Below are positions 37,936 through 47,636 of a stretch of DNA of 64,000 bases, piece by piece (within the stretch, counting starts at the first letter, position 1; each line of letters starts with the position of its first letter). Under the pieces are notes generated by a model. It saw only the letters and a list, made by a program, of their open reading frames with translations, had not been told where the DNA came from and did no database searches. Made by a program: the position numbers and the translations under genes. Source of the DNA: Alviniconcha marisindica (Eukaryota > Mollusca > Gastropoda > Provannidae); assembly GCA_018857735.1 (NCBI GenBank), contig JABMCL010000134.1, positions 222,300-286,299 on the forward strand, read 5' to 3'.

Positions 37936-39693
37936 TCTGCTTTGTATGAATAAATATATTTATTCATGTGTTTTTATGCCATTGACTTTTTGTGTGTGTT
38001 GCATATTGTGTAATGACAAAATGTGTATCACCCTGATACAACTGTACTGGGTGACTGGGCATAAAGCATCAAGTTACTTACTTTGTGTTGCATGTTTATC
38101 TTCAAGTTGTAAAGCACTTTGAGTCATTGAAATCACTCCATAAATTCTCTGTTATTATTATTATGTGATGAATTGTGGCTTTGCTTGTGATGTGGTGAAT
38201 TGTATTTCACCTCACTTGGTACATGGTGAATTGTGTCTCACCTCATGCTTGGTACATGGTGAATTGTCTCACCTCACTTGTTATGTGGTGAATTGTCTCA
38301 CCTCACTTGGCATGTGGTGAATTGCCTCACCTCACTTGTTATGTGGTGAATTGTCTCACCCCAGTTGATATGTGGTGAAGTGTGTCACCTCACTTGTTAT
38401 GAGGTGAATTGTCTCACCTCACTTGGCATGTGGTGAATTGTCTCACCTCACTTGTTATGTGGTGAATTGTCTCACCCCAGTTGATATGTGGTGAATTGTC
38501 TCACCTCTCTTGTTATGTGGTGAATTGTCTCACCCCAGTTGATATGTGGTGAAGTGTGTCTCACCTCACTTGATATGTGGTGAATTGTGTTTGACTTCAC
38601 TTGTTACGTGGTGTTTTGTGTTTCATTTTACTTGTTATAAGATGAATTGTGTTGGTTCACTGTACTTGTTATGTGATGAATTGTGTTTCACTGTACTTGT
38701 TGTGTGCTGAATTGTGTTTCACTGTACTTGTGTGATGAATTGTGTTTCACTGTACTTGTGTGATGAATTGTGTTTCACTGTACTTGTTGTGTGCTGAATT
38801 GTGTTTCACTATACTTGTGTGATGAATTGTGTTTCACTGTACTTGCTGTGTGATGAATTATGTCTCACCCATACATGACTGTCATAGTTGACTGGTCTGG
38901 ATGTTAAATATCACTCAAGTAGCTAACCGATATGCCTTTGTTGACAGTGGAAGTTGGGACGCTAAGTGATATGCCTTTGTTGACAGTGGAGGTTGGGACG
39001 CTAACTGATATGCCTTTGTTGACAGTGGAGGTTGGGACGCTAACTGATATGCCTTTGTTGACAGTGGAAGTTGGGACGCTAACTGATATGCCTTTGTTGA
39101 CAGTGGAGGTTGGGATGCTAACTGATATGCCTTTGTTGACAGTGGAAGTTGGGACGCTAACTGATATGGAGGTTGGGACGCGAACTGGTATGCCTTTGTT
39201 GACAGTGGAAGTTGGGACGCTAACTGATATGCCTTTGTTGACAGTGGAGGTTGGGACGCTAACTGATATGCCTTTGTTGACAGTGGAGGTTGGGACGCTA
39301 ACTGATATGCCTTTGTTGACAGTGGAGGTTGGTCCGCTAACTGATATGCCTTTGTTGACAGTGGAGGTTGGGACGCTAACTGATGTGGAGGTTGGGACGT
39401 TAACTGATATACCTTTGTTGACAGTGGAGGTTGGGACAGTGACCTGCAAGGAGGACAACCACATGTATGAAGAAACAGAGACAACAACCATGCACATCCC
39501 ATTCAAGAAGACTAACTTCACGGACACTCCCAGGGTGATTTTCAGCCTGAGGGGTGTCAGTGTGGATGACTTCAGCAGCGTGAGACTGGAGAGTCTGCAG
39601 GTCAACCGTACCGGTTTCACAGTCCGTTGCTCCTACTTTGGCAAGTGGATGCACTACAGCATGGAGTTCAGCTGGTTGGCTGTTGGCAGATAA
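33940..39693 (+). CDS. H-type lectin gene, three exons, 146 aa
   Basis: Predicted exons 33940-34078, 36120-36152 and 39425-39693 join in phase (0/1, 1/1, 1/stop) with GTGAGT and GTAAGC donors and good pyrimidine-rich acceptors for exons 1b and 2. The product has a moderately hydrophobic N-terminus (1-28, possible weak signal peptide) and a heptad coiled coil (a/d positions I38, L41, V45, L48, I52, M55) that spans the exon 1/2 junction. It ends in an H-type lectin domain (about 60-146) with C65, C126 (GFTVRC), P93, D105, R111, G121, F122 and a terminal FSWLAVG. The two cysteines match the disulfide pair of snail agglutinins. The family binds GalNAc-type sugars and is usually secreted as coiled-coil-assisted oligomers in innate defence or egg fluids. 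Intron 2 carries the amplified acceptor array. Alternative start: 33958, if the AG at 33956-33957 is used as an acceptor from an upstream exon. Confidence 0.78.
34079..34534. other. Lectin intron 1, unique part
   Basis: Unique intronic sequence between exon 1 and the 72-bp array. Nothing recognised. Confidence 0.4.
34535..35836. repeat. ~72-78 bp minisatellite with embedded (GT)n, about 17 units
   Basis: About 17 units share GCGTTGTTGGACAGTATTGT and CCAGCGAAAGTTAGTTCTCC. Each also contains a GT run of variable length, which accounts for almost all unit-length variation. The rest of the unit is nearly invariant. It lies in intron 1 of the lectin gene. Open frames are artefacts. Confidence 0.95.
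36120..36152 (+). CDS. H-type lectin exon 2 (33-bp microexon)
   Basis: The acceptor TTCATTTGCAG and donor CAAG|GTAAGC enclose 33 bp in phase 1/1. It encodes ELETKIGHMRQ, which continues the heptad of exon 1 exactly. This makes chance very unlikely despite the small size. Confidence 0.75.
36250..38160 (+). pseudogene. L2/CR1-like LINE 3' end, split by insertion
   Basis: Plus-strand RT C-terminal sequence. LHWLPVSVQFKML (about 36328-36365) resumes after about 1.1 kb as NGSDPSCLSQLLHVYTPSHT (from 37500), then TWNSLPLDLRHCSTL (about 37650). A 3' UTR follows with (GT)n (37875-37929), GTAAAGCACTTTGAGTCATT and a TTATTATTAT end at 38150-38163. Frameshifts abound. It lies in lectin intron 2. Confidence 0.75.
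36400..37485 (-). pseudogene. LINE fragment with RNase H domain, nested
   Basis: The minus strand encodes, from high to low coordinates, YCKPDKVKQVKAYFSAEE, a linker, then an RNase H domain with MVCTDGSVTN (near 37100, catalytic Asp), GWGFTVKQGA, YTVSTSSLTMDIETITHVLHW (near 37000-36950) and YCFGHAGVMGNDWQAEQ (near 36680, final catalytic Asp region). Stops and frameshifts show that it is dead. It interrupts the plus-strand LINE 36250-38160. An RNase H domain places it among Jockey/I-type LINEs. Confidence 0.75.
38165..38872. repeat. ~29-bp degenerate minisatellite
   Basis: About 24 diverged units of GGTGAATTGTCTCACCTCAC plus TTGTTATGT. The right half has shifted to a GAATTGTGTTTCACTGTACT variant. 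It lies in lectin intron 2. Confidence 0.9.
38926..39424 (+). repeat. 39-bp array of duplicated splice acceptors
   Basis: Each unit contains CCTTTGTTGACAG|TGG followed by AGGTTGGGACGCTAACTGAT. That is the polypyrimidine/AG acceptor plus the first codons of lectin exon 3. Possible exon starts are 38948, 38987, 39026, 39065, 39104, 39143, 39206, 39245, 39284, 39323, 39362 and the native-looking 39425, spaced by 39 bp or by 63 bp (39+24). All spacings are multiples of three and the frame stays open from 38932 through the lectin stop. Each unit used would add 13 residues (TVEVGTLTDMPLL type) between the coiled coil and the lectin domain. Confidence 0.9.
39425..39693 (+). CDS. H-type lectin exon 3 (lectin domain)
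   Basis: Starts at the last acceptor of the array and encodes VEVGTVTC followed by the whole H-type lectin fold, ending FSWLAVGR and TAA at 39691. It is distinguished from the upstream units by ACAGTGACCTGC in place of ACGCTAACTGAT, which supplies the first conserved cysteine. Confidence 0.85.
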
Positions 39694-39924
39694 ATGACAG
39701 TAACGGTGTCTGAAAAAAGAAAGAGGGGTTTGTGGTGTTCACTTCAGATAACAAATGCGTACTTCTTCCTCTTCACAATAGCCTTGAGACCCCATTTTGC
39801 TTTTTTGTAGAGGACTGTAGCACAGTACTAGACATGAAAGGTGGCTCATACCGAAAAGGGCAAAGAAGAAGAAGGAAGTGTACTTTTTTTCTGTTGCACT
39901 GTTTGTTGGGCAGAGAGAGGAGGG
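39694..39924. other. Lectin 3' flank
   Basis: Probable 3' UTR or downstream sequence. No clear AATAAA is seen before the G-rich array. Confidence 0.35.
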
Positions 39925-42900
39925 CAGACTTGTCAAGTAGGGAAGAGGAGGGGATGGTGGTGGTAGTGAGTGAAAGGGGTAGATTGTCGAGTAGGGAGGG
40001 GGTGGGGTGGTAGTGAGTGAAAAAGGAGATTTAATGGGAAAGGAAAGGGGGTGGGGTGGTAATAAAGGGGTAATTTCAATAAGAGGGGGGGAGGGGTGGA
40101 GGGGGAAAAAGGGGTGATTTCAAAAAAAGGGGGTGGTGGGGGATGGGAAAGGGGGGGCAAAAGGGAAGAGGAGGGGACGGTGGTGGTAGTGAGTGAAAGG
40201 GGTAGATTGTCAAGTAGGGAAGAGGAGGGGACGGTGGTGGTAGTGAGTGAAAGGGGTAGATTTTCAAGTAGGGAAGAGGAGGGGACGGTGGTGGTAGTGA
40301 GTGAAAAGGGGTAGATTGTCAAATAGGGAAGAGGAGGGGGCGGTGGTGGTAGTGAGTGAAAGGGGTAGATTGTAAGTAGGGAAAAGGAGGGGATGGTGGT
40401 GGTAGTGAGTGAAAGGGGTGATTGTCAAGAGGGAAGAGGAGGGGGTGGTGGTGGTGTGGGGTGAAAAGGGGGGGGATTGTCAAGTAGGGAAGAGGAGGGG
40501 ACGGGGTGGTAGGAAAGGGGGGGGATTGTCAAGTAGGGAAGAGGAGGGGGTGGTGGTGGTAGGAGTAAAGGGGGTTTTCAAGTGGGGGGAGGGGGGGTGG
40601 TGGTGTGTGAGTGAAAGGGGTGGGTTTTTAAGTAGGGAAGAGGAGGGGGCGGTGGTGGTAGTGAGTGAAAGGGGAATTGTTTAAGTGGGAAGAGGAGGGG
40701 ATGGTGTGGTAGTGAGTGAAAGGGGGTTTTCAAGTAGGGGAGGAGGGGACGGGGGGGGGAGTGAAAGGGGTAGATTGTCAAGAGGGGAAGGGGGGGATGG
40801 TGGTGGTGTGAGTGAAAGGGGGAGTCGAGGGAAAGGAGGGGATGGTGGTGGTAGTGAGTGAAAGGGGTAGATTGTCAAGTAGGGAAGAGGAGGGGGGGGG
40901 TGGTAGTGAGTGAAAGGGGTAGATTGTCAAGTAGGGAAGAGGAGGGGAGGTGGTGGTGTGAGTGAAAAGGGGGGATTGTCAAGTAGGGAAGAGGAGGGGA
41001 CGGTGGTGGTAGTGAGTGAAAGGGGTAGATTGTCAAGTAGGGAAGAGGGGGGGAGGTGGTGGTAGTGAGTGAAAGGGGTAGATTGTCAAGTAGGGAAGAG
41101 GAGGGGGCGGGGGTGGTAGTGAGTGAAAGGGGGTTTTCAAGTAGGGGAGGAGGGGATGGTGGTGGTAGTGAGGAAAGGGGTAGATTGTCAAATAGGGAAG
41201 AGGAGGGGAGGTGGTGGTAGTGAGTGAAAGGGGTAGATTGTCAAATAGGGAAGAGGAGGGGACGGTGGTGGTAGTGGTGAAAGGGGTGTTTTCAAGTAGG
41301 GAAGAGGAGGGGGTGGTGGGGTAGTGAGTGAAAGGGGTGTTTTCAAGTAGGGAAGAGGAGGGGAGGTGGTGGATGAGTGAAAGGGGTAGATTGTCAAGTA
41401 GGGAAGAGGAGGGGATGGTGGTGGTAGTGAGTGAAAGGGGTAGATTGTCAAGTAGGGAAGAGGAGGGGACGGTGGTGGTAGTGAGTGAAAGGGGTAGATT
41501 GTCAAGTAGGGAAGAGGAGGGGACGGTGGTGGTAGTGAGTGAAAGGGGTAGATTTTAAAGGGAAAGGGGGGGTGGGGTAGTGAGTGAAAGGGGGGACAAT
41601 AGGGGAAAGGGGGGGATGGGGGGTATAGTGAAAGGGGAACAAGTAAAAAGGAGGGGATGGTGGTGGTAGTGAGTGAAAGGGGTAGATTGTCAAGTAGGGA
41701 AGAGGAGGGGACGGTGGTGGTAGTGAGTGAAAGGGGTAGATTGTCGTAGGGAAGAGGAGGGGGTGGTGGTGGTAGTGAGTGAAAAGGGGGGTTTTCAAGT
41801 AGGGAAGAGGAGGGGGCGGTGGTGGTAGTGAGTGAAAAGGGGGGTTTTCAAAGGGAAAGGAGGGGGCGGTGGTGGTAGTGAGTGAAAGGGGTGTTTTCAA
41901 GTGGGAAGAGGAGGGGGCGGTGGTGGTAGTGAGTGAAAGGGGTAGTTTTCAAGTAGGGAAGGGAGGGGGTGGTGGTGGTAGTGAGTGAAAGGGGTAGATT
42001 GTCAAGTAGGGAAAAGGAGGGGAGGGGGGGTAGTGAGTGAAAGGGGTAGATTGTCAAGTAGGGAAGAGGAGGGGAGGTGGTGGTAGTGGTGAAAGGGGTG
42101 ATTGTCAAGTAGGGAAGAGGAGGGGGGGTTGGGGGGGATGAAAGGGGTGTTGTCAAGTAGGGAAGAGGAGGGGACGGTGGTGGTAGTGAGTGAAAGGGGT
42201 GTTTTCAAGTAGGGAAGAGGAGGGGACGGGGTGGTAGTGAGTGAAAGGGGTGTTTTCAAGTAGGGGAGGAGGGGACGGGGGTGGTAGTGGTGAAAGGGGG
42301 AGATTGTCAAGTAGGGAAGAGGAGGGGACGGTGGTGGTGTGAGTGAAAGGGGAGATTTTAATAGGGAAAAGGAGGGGGCGGGGGTGGTAGTGAGTGAAAG
42401 GGGTAGTTGTCAAGTAGGGAAGAGGAGGGGACGGTGGTGGTAGTGAGTGAAAGGGGGGAAGTAAAAGGGAAGAGGAGGGGGGGTGGTGGTGGGTGAAAAG
42501 GGGTGTTTTCAAGTAGGGAAGAGGAGGGGACGGTGGGGTAGTGAGTGAAAGGGGTGTTTTCAAGTGGGAAGAGGAGGGGACGGGGGTGGTAGTGGTGAAA
42601 GGGGTGTTTTCAAGTGGGAAGAGGAGGGGGGGTTGGTAGTGAGTGAAAGGGGGGTTTTCAAGTAGGGAAAGGGGGGGACGGGGGGTGGTAGTGAGTGAAA
42701 GGGGTAGATTGTCAAGAGGGAAAGGAGGGGACGGTGGTGGTAGGGTGGGGGTAAGTAATAGGGAAGAGGAGGGGACGGTGGTGGTGTGAGTGAAAGGGGT
42801 AGATTGTCAAGTAGGGAAGAGGAGGGGGAGGTGGTGGTAGTGAGTGAAAGGGGTAGATTGTCAAGTGGGGGGGGGGGGACTGTGGGGAGGGTAAAGGGGT

Positions 42901-44218
42901 GGTAGGGAGCAAAAGATAGGTAGCTTGTCAAGCAGAGGGTGGTAGGGAGCAAATGATAGGTAGATTGTCAAGTAGAGGGTGGTAGGGAGCAAAAGATAGG
43001 TAGATTGTCAAGTAGAGGGTGGTAGGGAGCAAAAGATAGGTAGATTTTCAAGTAGAGGGGTGGTGGGGGGGGGAAAAGAGGGGGAGATTGTCAATAGGGG
43101 GGGGTAGGGGGAGCAAAAGAAGGTAGATTGTCAAGTAGAGGGTGGTAGGGAGCAAAAGAGGGGGGGATTGTTAAGTAGGGGGGGGGTGGGGGGGGGGGGT
43201 GAAAGAGGGGGAGATTGTCAATTTGGGGGGGGTGAAAGGGGGGGTTTTAAGGGGGGGGGGGGGGGTAGGGGAGGAAAGGTTAGTAAGGGGGCCGCGAGGA
43301 GGGGGTGGGTGAAAGGGGTTTTCAAGTTGGGGGGGTCGGGAGTGAAAGGGAGGGGTTTTCAAGTTGGGGGGGGGGGAGGGATTTAAAGGGGGGTAGATTG
43401 TCAATAGTGGGGGGGGGGGTGGTGGTGGTAGGGGGTCAAAAGGGGGTGTTTTCAAATAAGGGGGCGAGTGGGGTGGGTGGGGGGGGTAGGGGGTGAAAGA
43501 GGGGGGTGTCAAGTGGGGGGGAGTGATAAGGGGGGGGGGGGGGGGGGGGGGGGGGGTAAAGGTTGGTGGGGGCCCGAGGGGGGTTTTGGGGGGAAAAGGG
43601 GAGATTTCATGTGGGGGGGTGGGGGGGGGGGGGTGGTAGGGGGAATGTTGTCAAGTTGGGGGGGGGGGTTTGGGAGTGGGGGGTTTCAAGTAGGGGGGGG
43701 GGGGGGGGGAGGGAGGAAAGGGGGTAGATTGTGTAGGGGGGTGGGGTGGTGGTGGGGGGTAGGGGGCAAAGGGGTAGTTGTAAGTGGGGGGAAAAGTGGG
43801 GGTGGGTGGGGGGGGGGGGGAAAGGGGGTGTAAGTGGGGGGGGGGGGGGGGGGTTGGGGGGGTCAAGGGGGGGGAAAAGGGTTGTGGGGAAAGGGGGGGG
43901 GGTTTGATTGTGTTGGGGGGTGGGTGGTAGGGGTGAAAAGGGGGGGTTGGCATGTGGGGGTGGTGGGGTGAAAGGGGGAGATTGTCAAGTAGAAGGAGGT
44001 GGGGGGTGGTGGTAGGGGTGAAAGGGGGGGGAGATTGTCAAGTAGGGGTTTCGAGTGGGGGGGGTGGGGGGGGTAGGGGTGAAGGGGGGTAGATTTTAAG
44101 TAGGGGGGTTTTTGGGGGGGGGGAGTGGGGGAAAAGGTTGTTGTAAGTTTGGGGGGGGGGGGAGTGAAAGAGGGAACAAAGGGGGGGGGGGGGTGATTGA
44201 AAGAGTAGATTGTAAAGT

Positions 44219-44252
<34 letters not shown>

Positions 44253-44340
44253 TTCAAAAGGGGGGGTGGGGGGTGAAAGAGGGGTAGATTAAGTAGGGGG
44301 GAGGGGGGTGGAGTGTGTGAAAGAGGGGTAGATTGTCATA
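39925..44340. repeat. 4.4-kb G-rich 54-bp minisatellite
   Basis: About 80 copies of a 54-bp unit containing AGATTGTCAAGTAGGGAAGA and GGTGGTGGTAGTGAGTGAAA. From about 42890 a shorter variant (GGTGGTAGGGAGCAAAAGAT) appears. From 43150 the sequence degenerates into long G runs, probably with base-calling or consensus collapse. The strong strand asymmetry (G/A on plus) makes it a candidate for quadruplex or R-loop formation. All ORFs in it are artefacts. Confidence 0.93.
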
Positions 44341-45374
44341 TTTTTGCCCTGTGCAGCAATTAGATGAGTTTTCTGAATTCATAAAATGTTTCTCCAGAAA
44401 AGAAATCAGAACGGTGCTATCTGTAATGCAACTTGGCTAAAACCGCAAAAAGAGGCTGAGCGTGAAATGGAAATAATTCTGCTTTCCATAGAACGTGGGG
44501 GTAAAAAATCTCATACTAGAAAGTATGCGGGCATTTCATTTTTGTGTTGTTTTATGTTTACTAGCCCGGCGAACTGCCCTTTTCCACCGGTGATAAACTT
44601 TGCATCCAGCGTTTTGTGAGCTCCTTGACAAGGAGACTCGGCATGTCTCGCGACCGGTGGATACACACGATAATGACACTTTTTTGGTTAATGTTAAATT
44701 TTTATGGGAAAATTTTTACCTCCCCGTTTTGGGGTTAATCTTTTTTAATCAGTTTCACTGAGGGCTGGTTCTTGCAAAATGGTGTAATTAAACCCAAAGT
44801 TTCATCATTTTTGAAAACGTCAGGGAATTTGGTTTCGCCTCTTGCTATACACATTCATATGCACTACATATTACTGCACTCAGATAGCAGATTTATTTTA
44901 ACAGCAGACAGAGCTGTGTCAATTGAGGTGTGGCAGGGGTCATTCTTGATTTCAGTCAATTTTGGGGTAGTAAATATTTGGGAAACAAAGTTGTAAATTT
45001 CAGTCAACACATACTTTGGAATCTGACATCTGTGCACTTGTTTTAATGTTTGTGTATGTGTGTGTGTATGCGTGCGTGTTTGGATTTGGGGGTGATGGGT
45101 TGACTTGCCAGCAAAGAATGATATCGGCCGTGAGAAATAGCGCTGTTTTGTTGGGAGAGGTCTGGGATTTAATTTCCCAGGAATCTAGTTCAAACTTTCG
45201 CTACTGTATTTTTTATAATAATAGTAAAAGTAAAAATAATAGTTTTAACTTGTAAGAACAATTCTCTCTATGCTTTTTTTTTGGGGGGGAGGGGGGGGGG
45301 TGTATACATATCTATGCAAAAATGAAGTCTAGTACTGGTTGCCATGAAAAAATATGTATAGAGATACGTATATT
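44341..45374. other. Unique DNA
   Basis: Non-coding with a G run at 45282-45301. CTAGCCCGGCGAACTGCCCT at 44561-44580 looks like a repeat-element terminus, but its partner was not found. Confidence 0.35.
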
Positions 45375-45473
45375 ACACAACACACACACACACCACCACC
45401 ACCACCACCACCACCACCACACACACACACACACACCACACCACACACACCACCACCACCACCACCACCACCA

Positions 45474-45519
<46 letters not shown>

Positions 45520-45543
45520 GGATCAGGAACTATCCCTGCTCCC

Positions 45544-45580
<37 letters not shown>

Positions 45581-45638
45581 CATACATGTCCTTGTATACA
45601 TTGTGTGTGTGTGTGTGTGCGCGCGCGCGCGCGTCGGA
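45375..45638. repeat. (CA)n/(CAC)n/(GT)n compound microsatellites
   Basis: Two CAC trinucleotide runs are embedded in CA (45378-45518), then GT at 45547-45578 and GT/GC at 45603-45633. CA and GT tracts facing each other across 30 bp can form a hairpin. Confidence 0.95.
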
Positions 45639-46212
45639 CTCGTGATCGAAAGGTTCGGGTTATCCAGGGTCAACTTTCTGTGCTGACTCTTATTTCGGTA
45701 TCCTTTCCACCCACGTGTTACTCTTAGTTCAGGAATTGTGTGAAAGTCGAGGTGGCCGTCCTGAGCTGTCCGTCTAACGAGCCTTCTGGTTTCCGTGGAC
45801 GTAAAGCTATATTGAACCATGCTTCGGCACTGGTCCCAGCTTGTCCCTAATATGTCAGCCGACATCCGAGGACATTAAGTAACACAACAGCACCACGTGT
45901 TACTGCAGTAGCACGTAAAAGTCCCTGGTCAGTCTGCCAAATGTGCAGGTGGCAAGTTACAGCTATATATACGCATGCACCTTACGTATGTGGCTTTGCA
46001 TGAAGTGACGTGGTGTATGGTGTACACAGAACGCGCCGAGATGGCAGCAGTTTCATGTGGCACCAGCCACGCCAGCGCTGTAAGTACACCACTTTGGTGG
46101 ATATTCAGAAACGCGCTATAAAAAGCTAAGTCACTCATACAGAATCACATGCGAGCGCAGTGAGTCTGCTCGAGAGCGGAGAATAGTGCTATATAAAAGC
46201 GACCAACAACAC
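45632..46212 (+). mobile_element. SINE copy 2, interrupted
   Basis: Plus-strand copy of the SINE at 31543-32024. GTCGGACTCGTGATCGAAAG and the decayed B-box region lie at 45633-45670, and the body runs to CTATATAAAAGCGACC (46205). The A box is missing and the tRNA head is overwritten by the GT/GC microsatellite. A ~170-bp foreign segment (45723-45892) splits the body. Confidence 0.85.
45723..45892. mobile_element. ~170-bp insert with 12-bp target duplication
   Basis: CCACGTGTTACT occurs at 45711-45722 and again at 45893-45904, while intact SINE copies have the motif once. The insert is therefore a small transposed segment flanked by a 12-bp target-site duplication, typical of LINE-mediated retroposition. 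The origin of the insert is not recognised. Confidence 0.7.
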
Positions 46213-46482
46213 ACACACACACATGCATATTACACACACACACACAAATGCATGCTACACAAGATGAACTTCTGTCCACAGGGTGCTCTGCACAGCCTTT
46301 GAAACCAGACCACTGTGAGATAGAGATCAGGTGAAAATAGCAGCTATGTGCATGGATATATAATATACCTGTGTATGCTTGGTTCTGCAAGTGCAGACAA
46401 GTGAATGTTGACAAATATGATCAACAAATTTGTATAAAAACAACGTTTTTTGTTCTTTTGGTGTAAATTATTGACATGTTCA
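46213..46482. other. Short unique stretch
   Basis: CA microsatellites at 46208-46250, then unique sequence. Nothing else is seen. Confidence 0.4.
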
Positions 46483-47636
46483 GGTTGTCACTTATTACTA
46501 ACTATTACTCCAAGTTTAGAGCTCTGCATTTCTCTGAATAAAGCAATTATATTCCATACAATACGATATCCTAAAACTACATGTTATGGACAGTTGATAA
46601 AGCAAAAATAGGCCATGTTCTATCAACAGTACCAGAATCACAAGGTGCTGAGTATGGCCACAAACTATTTCCTTACCGCAAACTGTAATGGAGAGCATTT
46701 CTGAGGGCTTACAGAACCAAAATGAACGGGCTGACACCCCTGAAACTTATTTTCTGGGTAGAATATACCACAAAACGTCACACTAATTGTTTTTCAGGCA
46801 GCAAATTTGCTCACTTTTGACAAAAAAATCCATGCTGAATTTTAGAAAATCATTGATTTGCACAATGGAAAAAGGAGGGATATTAAGGGTGACTCCCATA
46901 AAACGTCCATAATTATCGGGGGGAGGGGGGGGGGGGACCGTGGAAGATACAAACCTGAAACTTTCCATGTGGCTCAGTAATAGTCTTTGCTATACACGAG
47001 AAGGAAAACCATAAGAGCCTATCTTTAATAGTTCTTGAGATATGGCATTAATTTCAAAGACAGTTGGCAAAATGCATGTTGTCACTTATTTCTATTTCCC
47101 CAAGTTTAGAGCTCTGCATTTTTCTGAATAAAGCAACTATATTCCATACAATGCAATATCCCAAACCTACATGTTATGGACAGTTGATAAAGCAAAGATA
47201 AGCCATGCTCTGTCAACAGTACCAGAACCACAAGGTGCTGAATATGGCCACAAGCAACCATTTCCTTACCGCAAACTGCAATGGAGAGCATTTTTGAGGG
47301 CTTACAGACCCAAAATGAACGACCTGACACCTCTGGAACTTATTTTCTGGGTAGAATGAATCACAAAACGTCACACTAACTGTTTTTCGGGCAGCAAAAT
47401 TGCTTACTTTTGAAAGTATGCTATGCTGAATTTCGGAAATCTTTGATTTGTACGATGGAAAAAGGCGGGATTTTGAGTGACTCCCTTAAAACGTCTACAT
47501 CTATAAAAACAACAACAAAAAAACAAAAAACGAAAACAAAACAAAAACAACAACAACAAAATATGAATGATACAAACCTGAACCTTTGCATGTGGCTCAG
47601 TGATAGTCTTTGCTATACACGAGAAAGAAAGCCCTA
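46483..47636. repeat. ~595-bp tandem duplication
   Basis: GTTGTCACTTATT...AGTTTAGAGCTCTGCATTTC at 46485 recurs at 47079. Both copies end with CATGTGGCTCAGT-A/G-ATAGTC and CTTTGCTATACACGAGAA. They are about 85-90 percent alike by eye. The second copy leads directly into CCCTAA-type repeats. No coding function is recognised. Confidence 0.85.

Noticed and set aside
38932..39693. A single 253-codon gene starting MPLLTVEVG
   Set aside because: The repeats contain acceptor-like CCTTTGTTGACAG and the lectin domain joins in phase to upstream coiled-coil exons, so the open frame is better read as an intronic acceptor array plus exon 3. A long form using upstream acceptors remains possible.
39932..43953. 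Many Pro/Ser-rich or Gly-rich ORFs on both strands
   Set aside because: They are translations of the 54-bp G-rich minisatellite in shifting frames.
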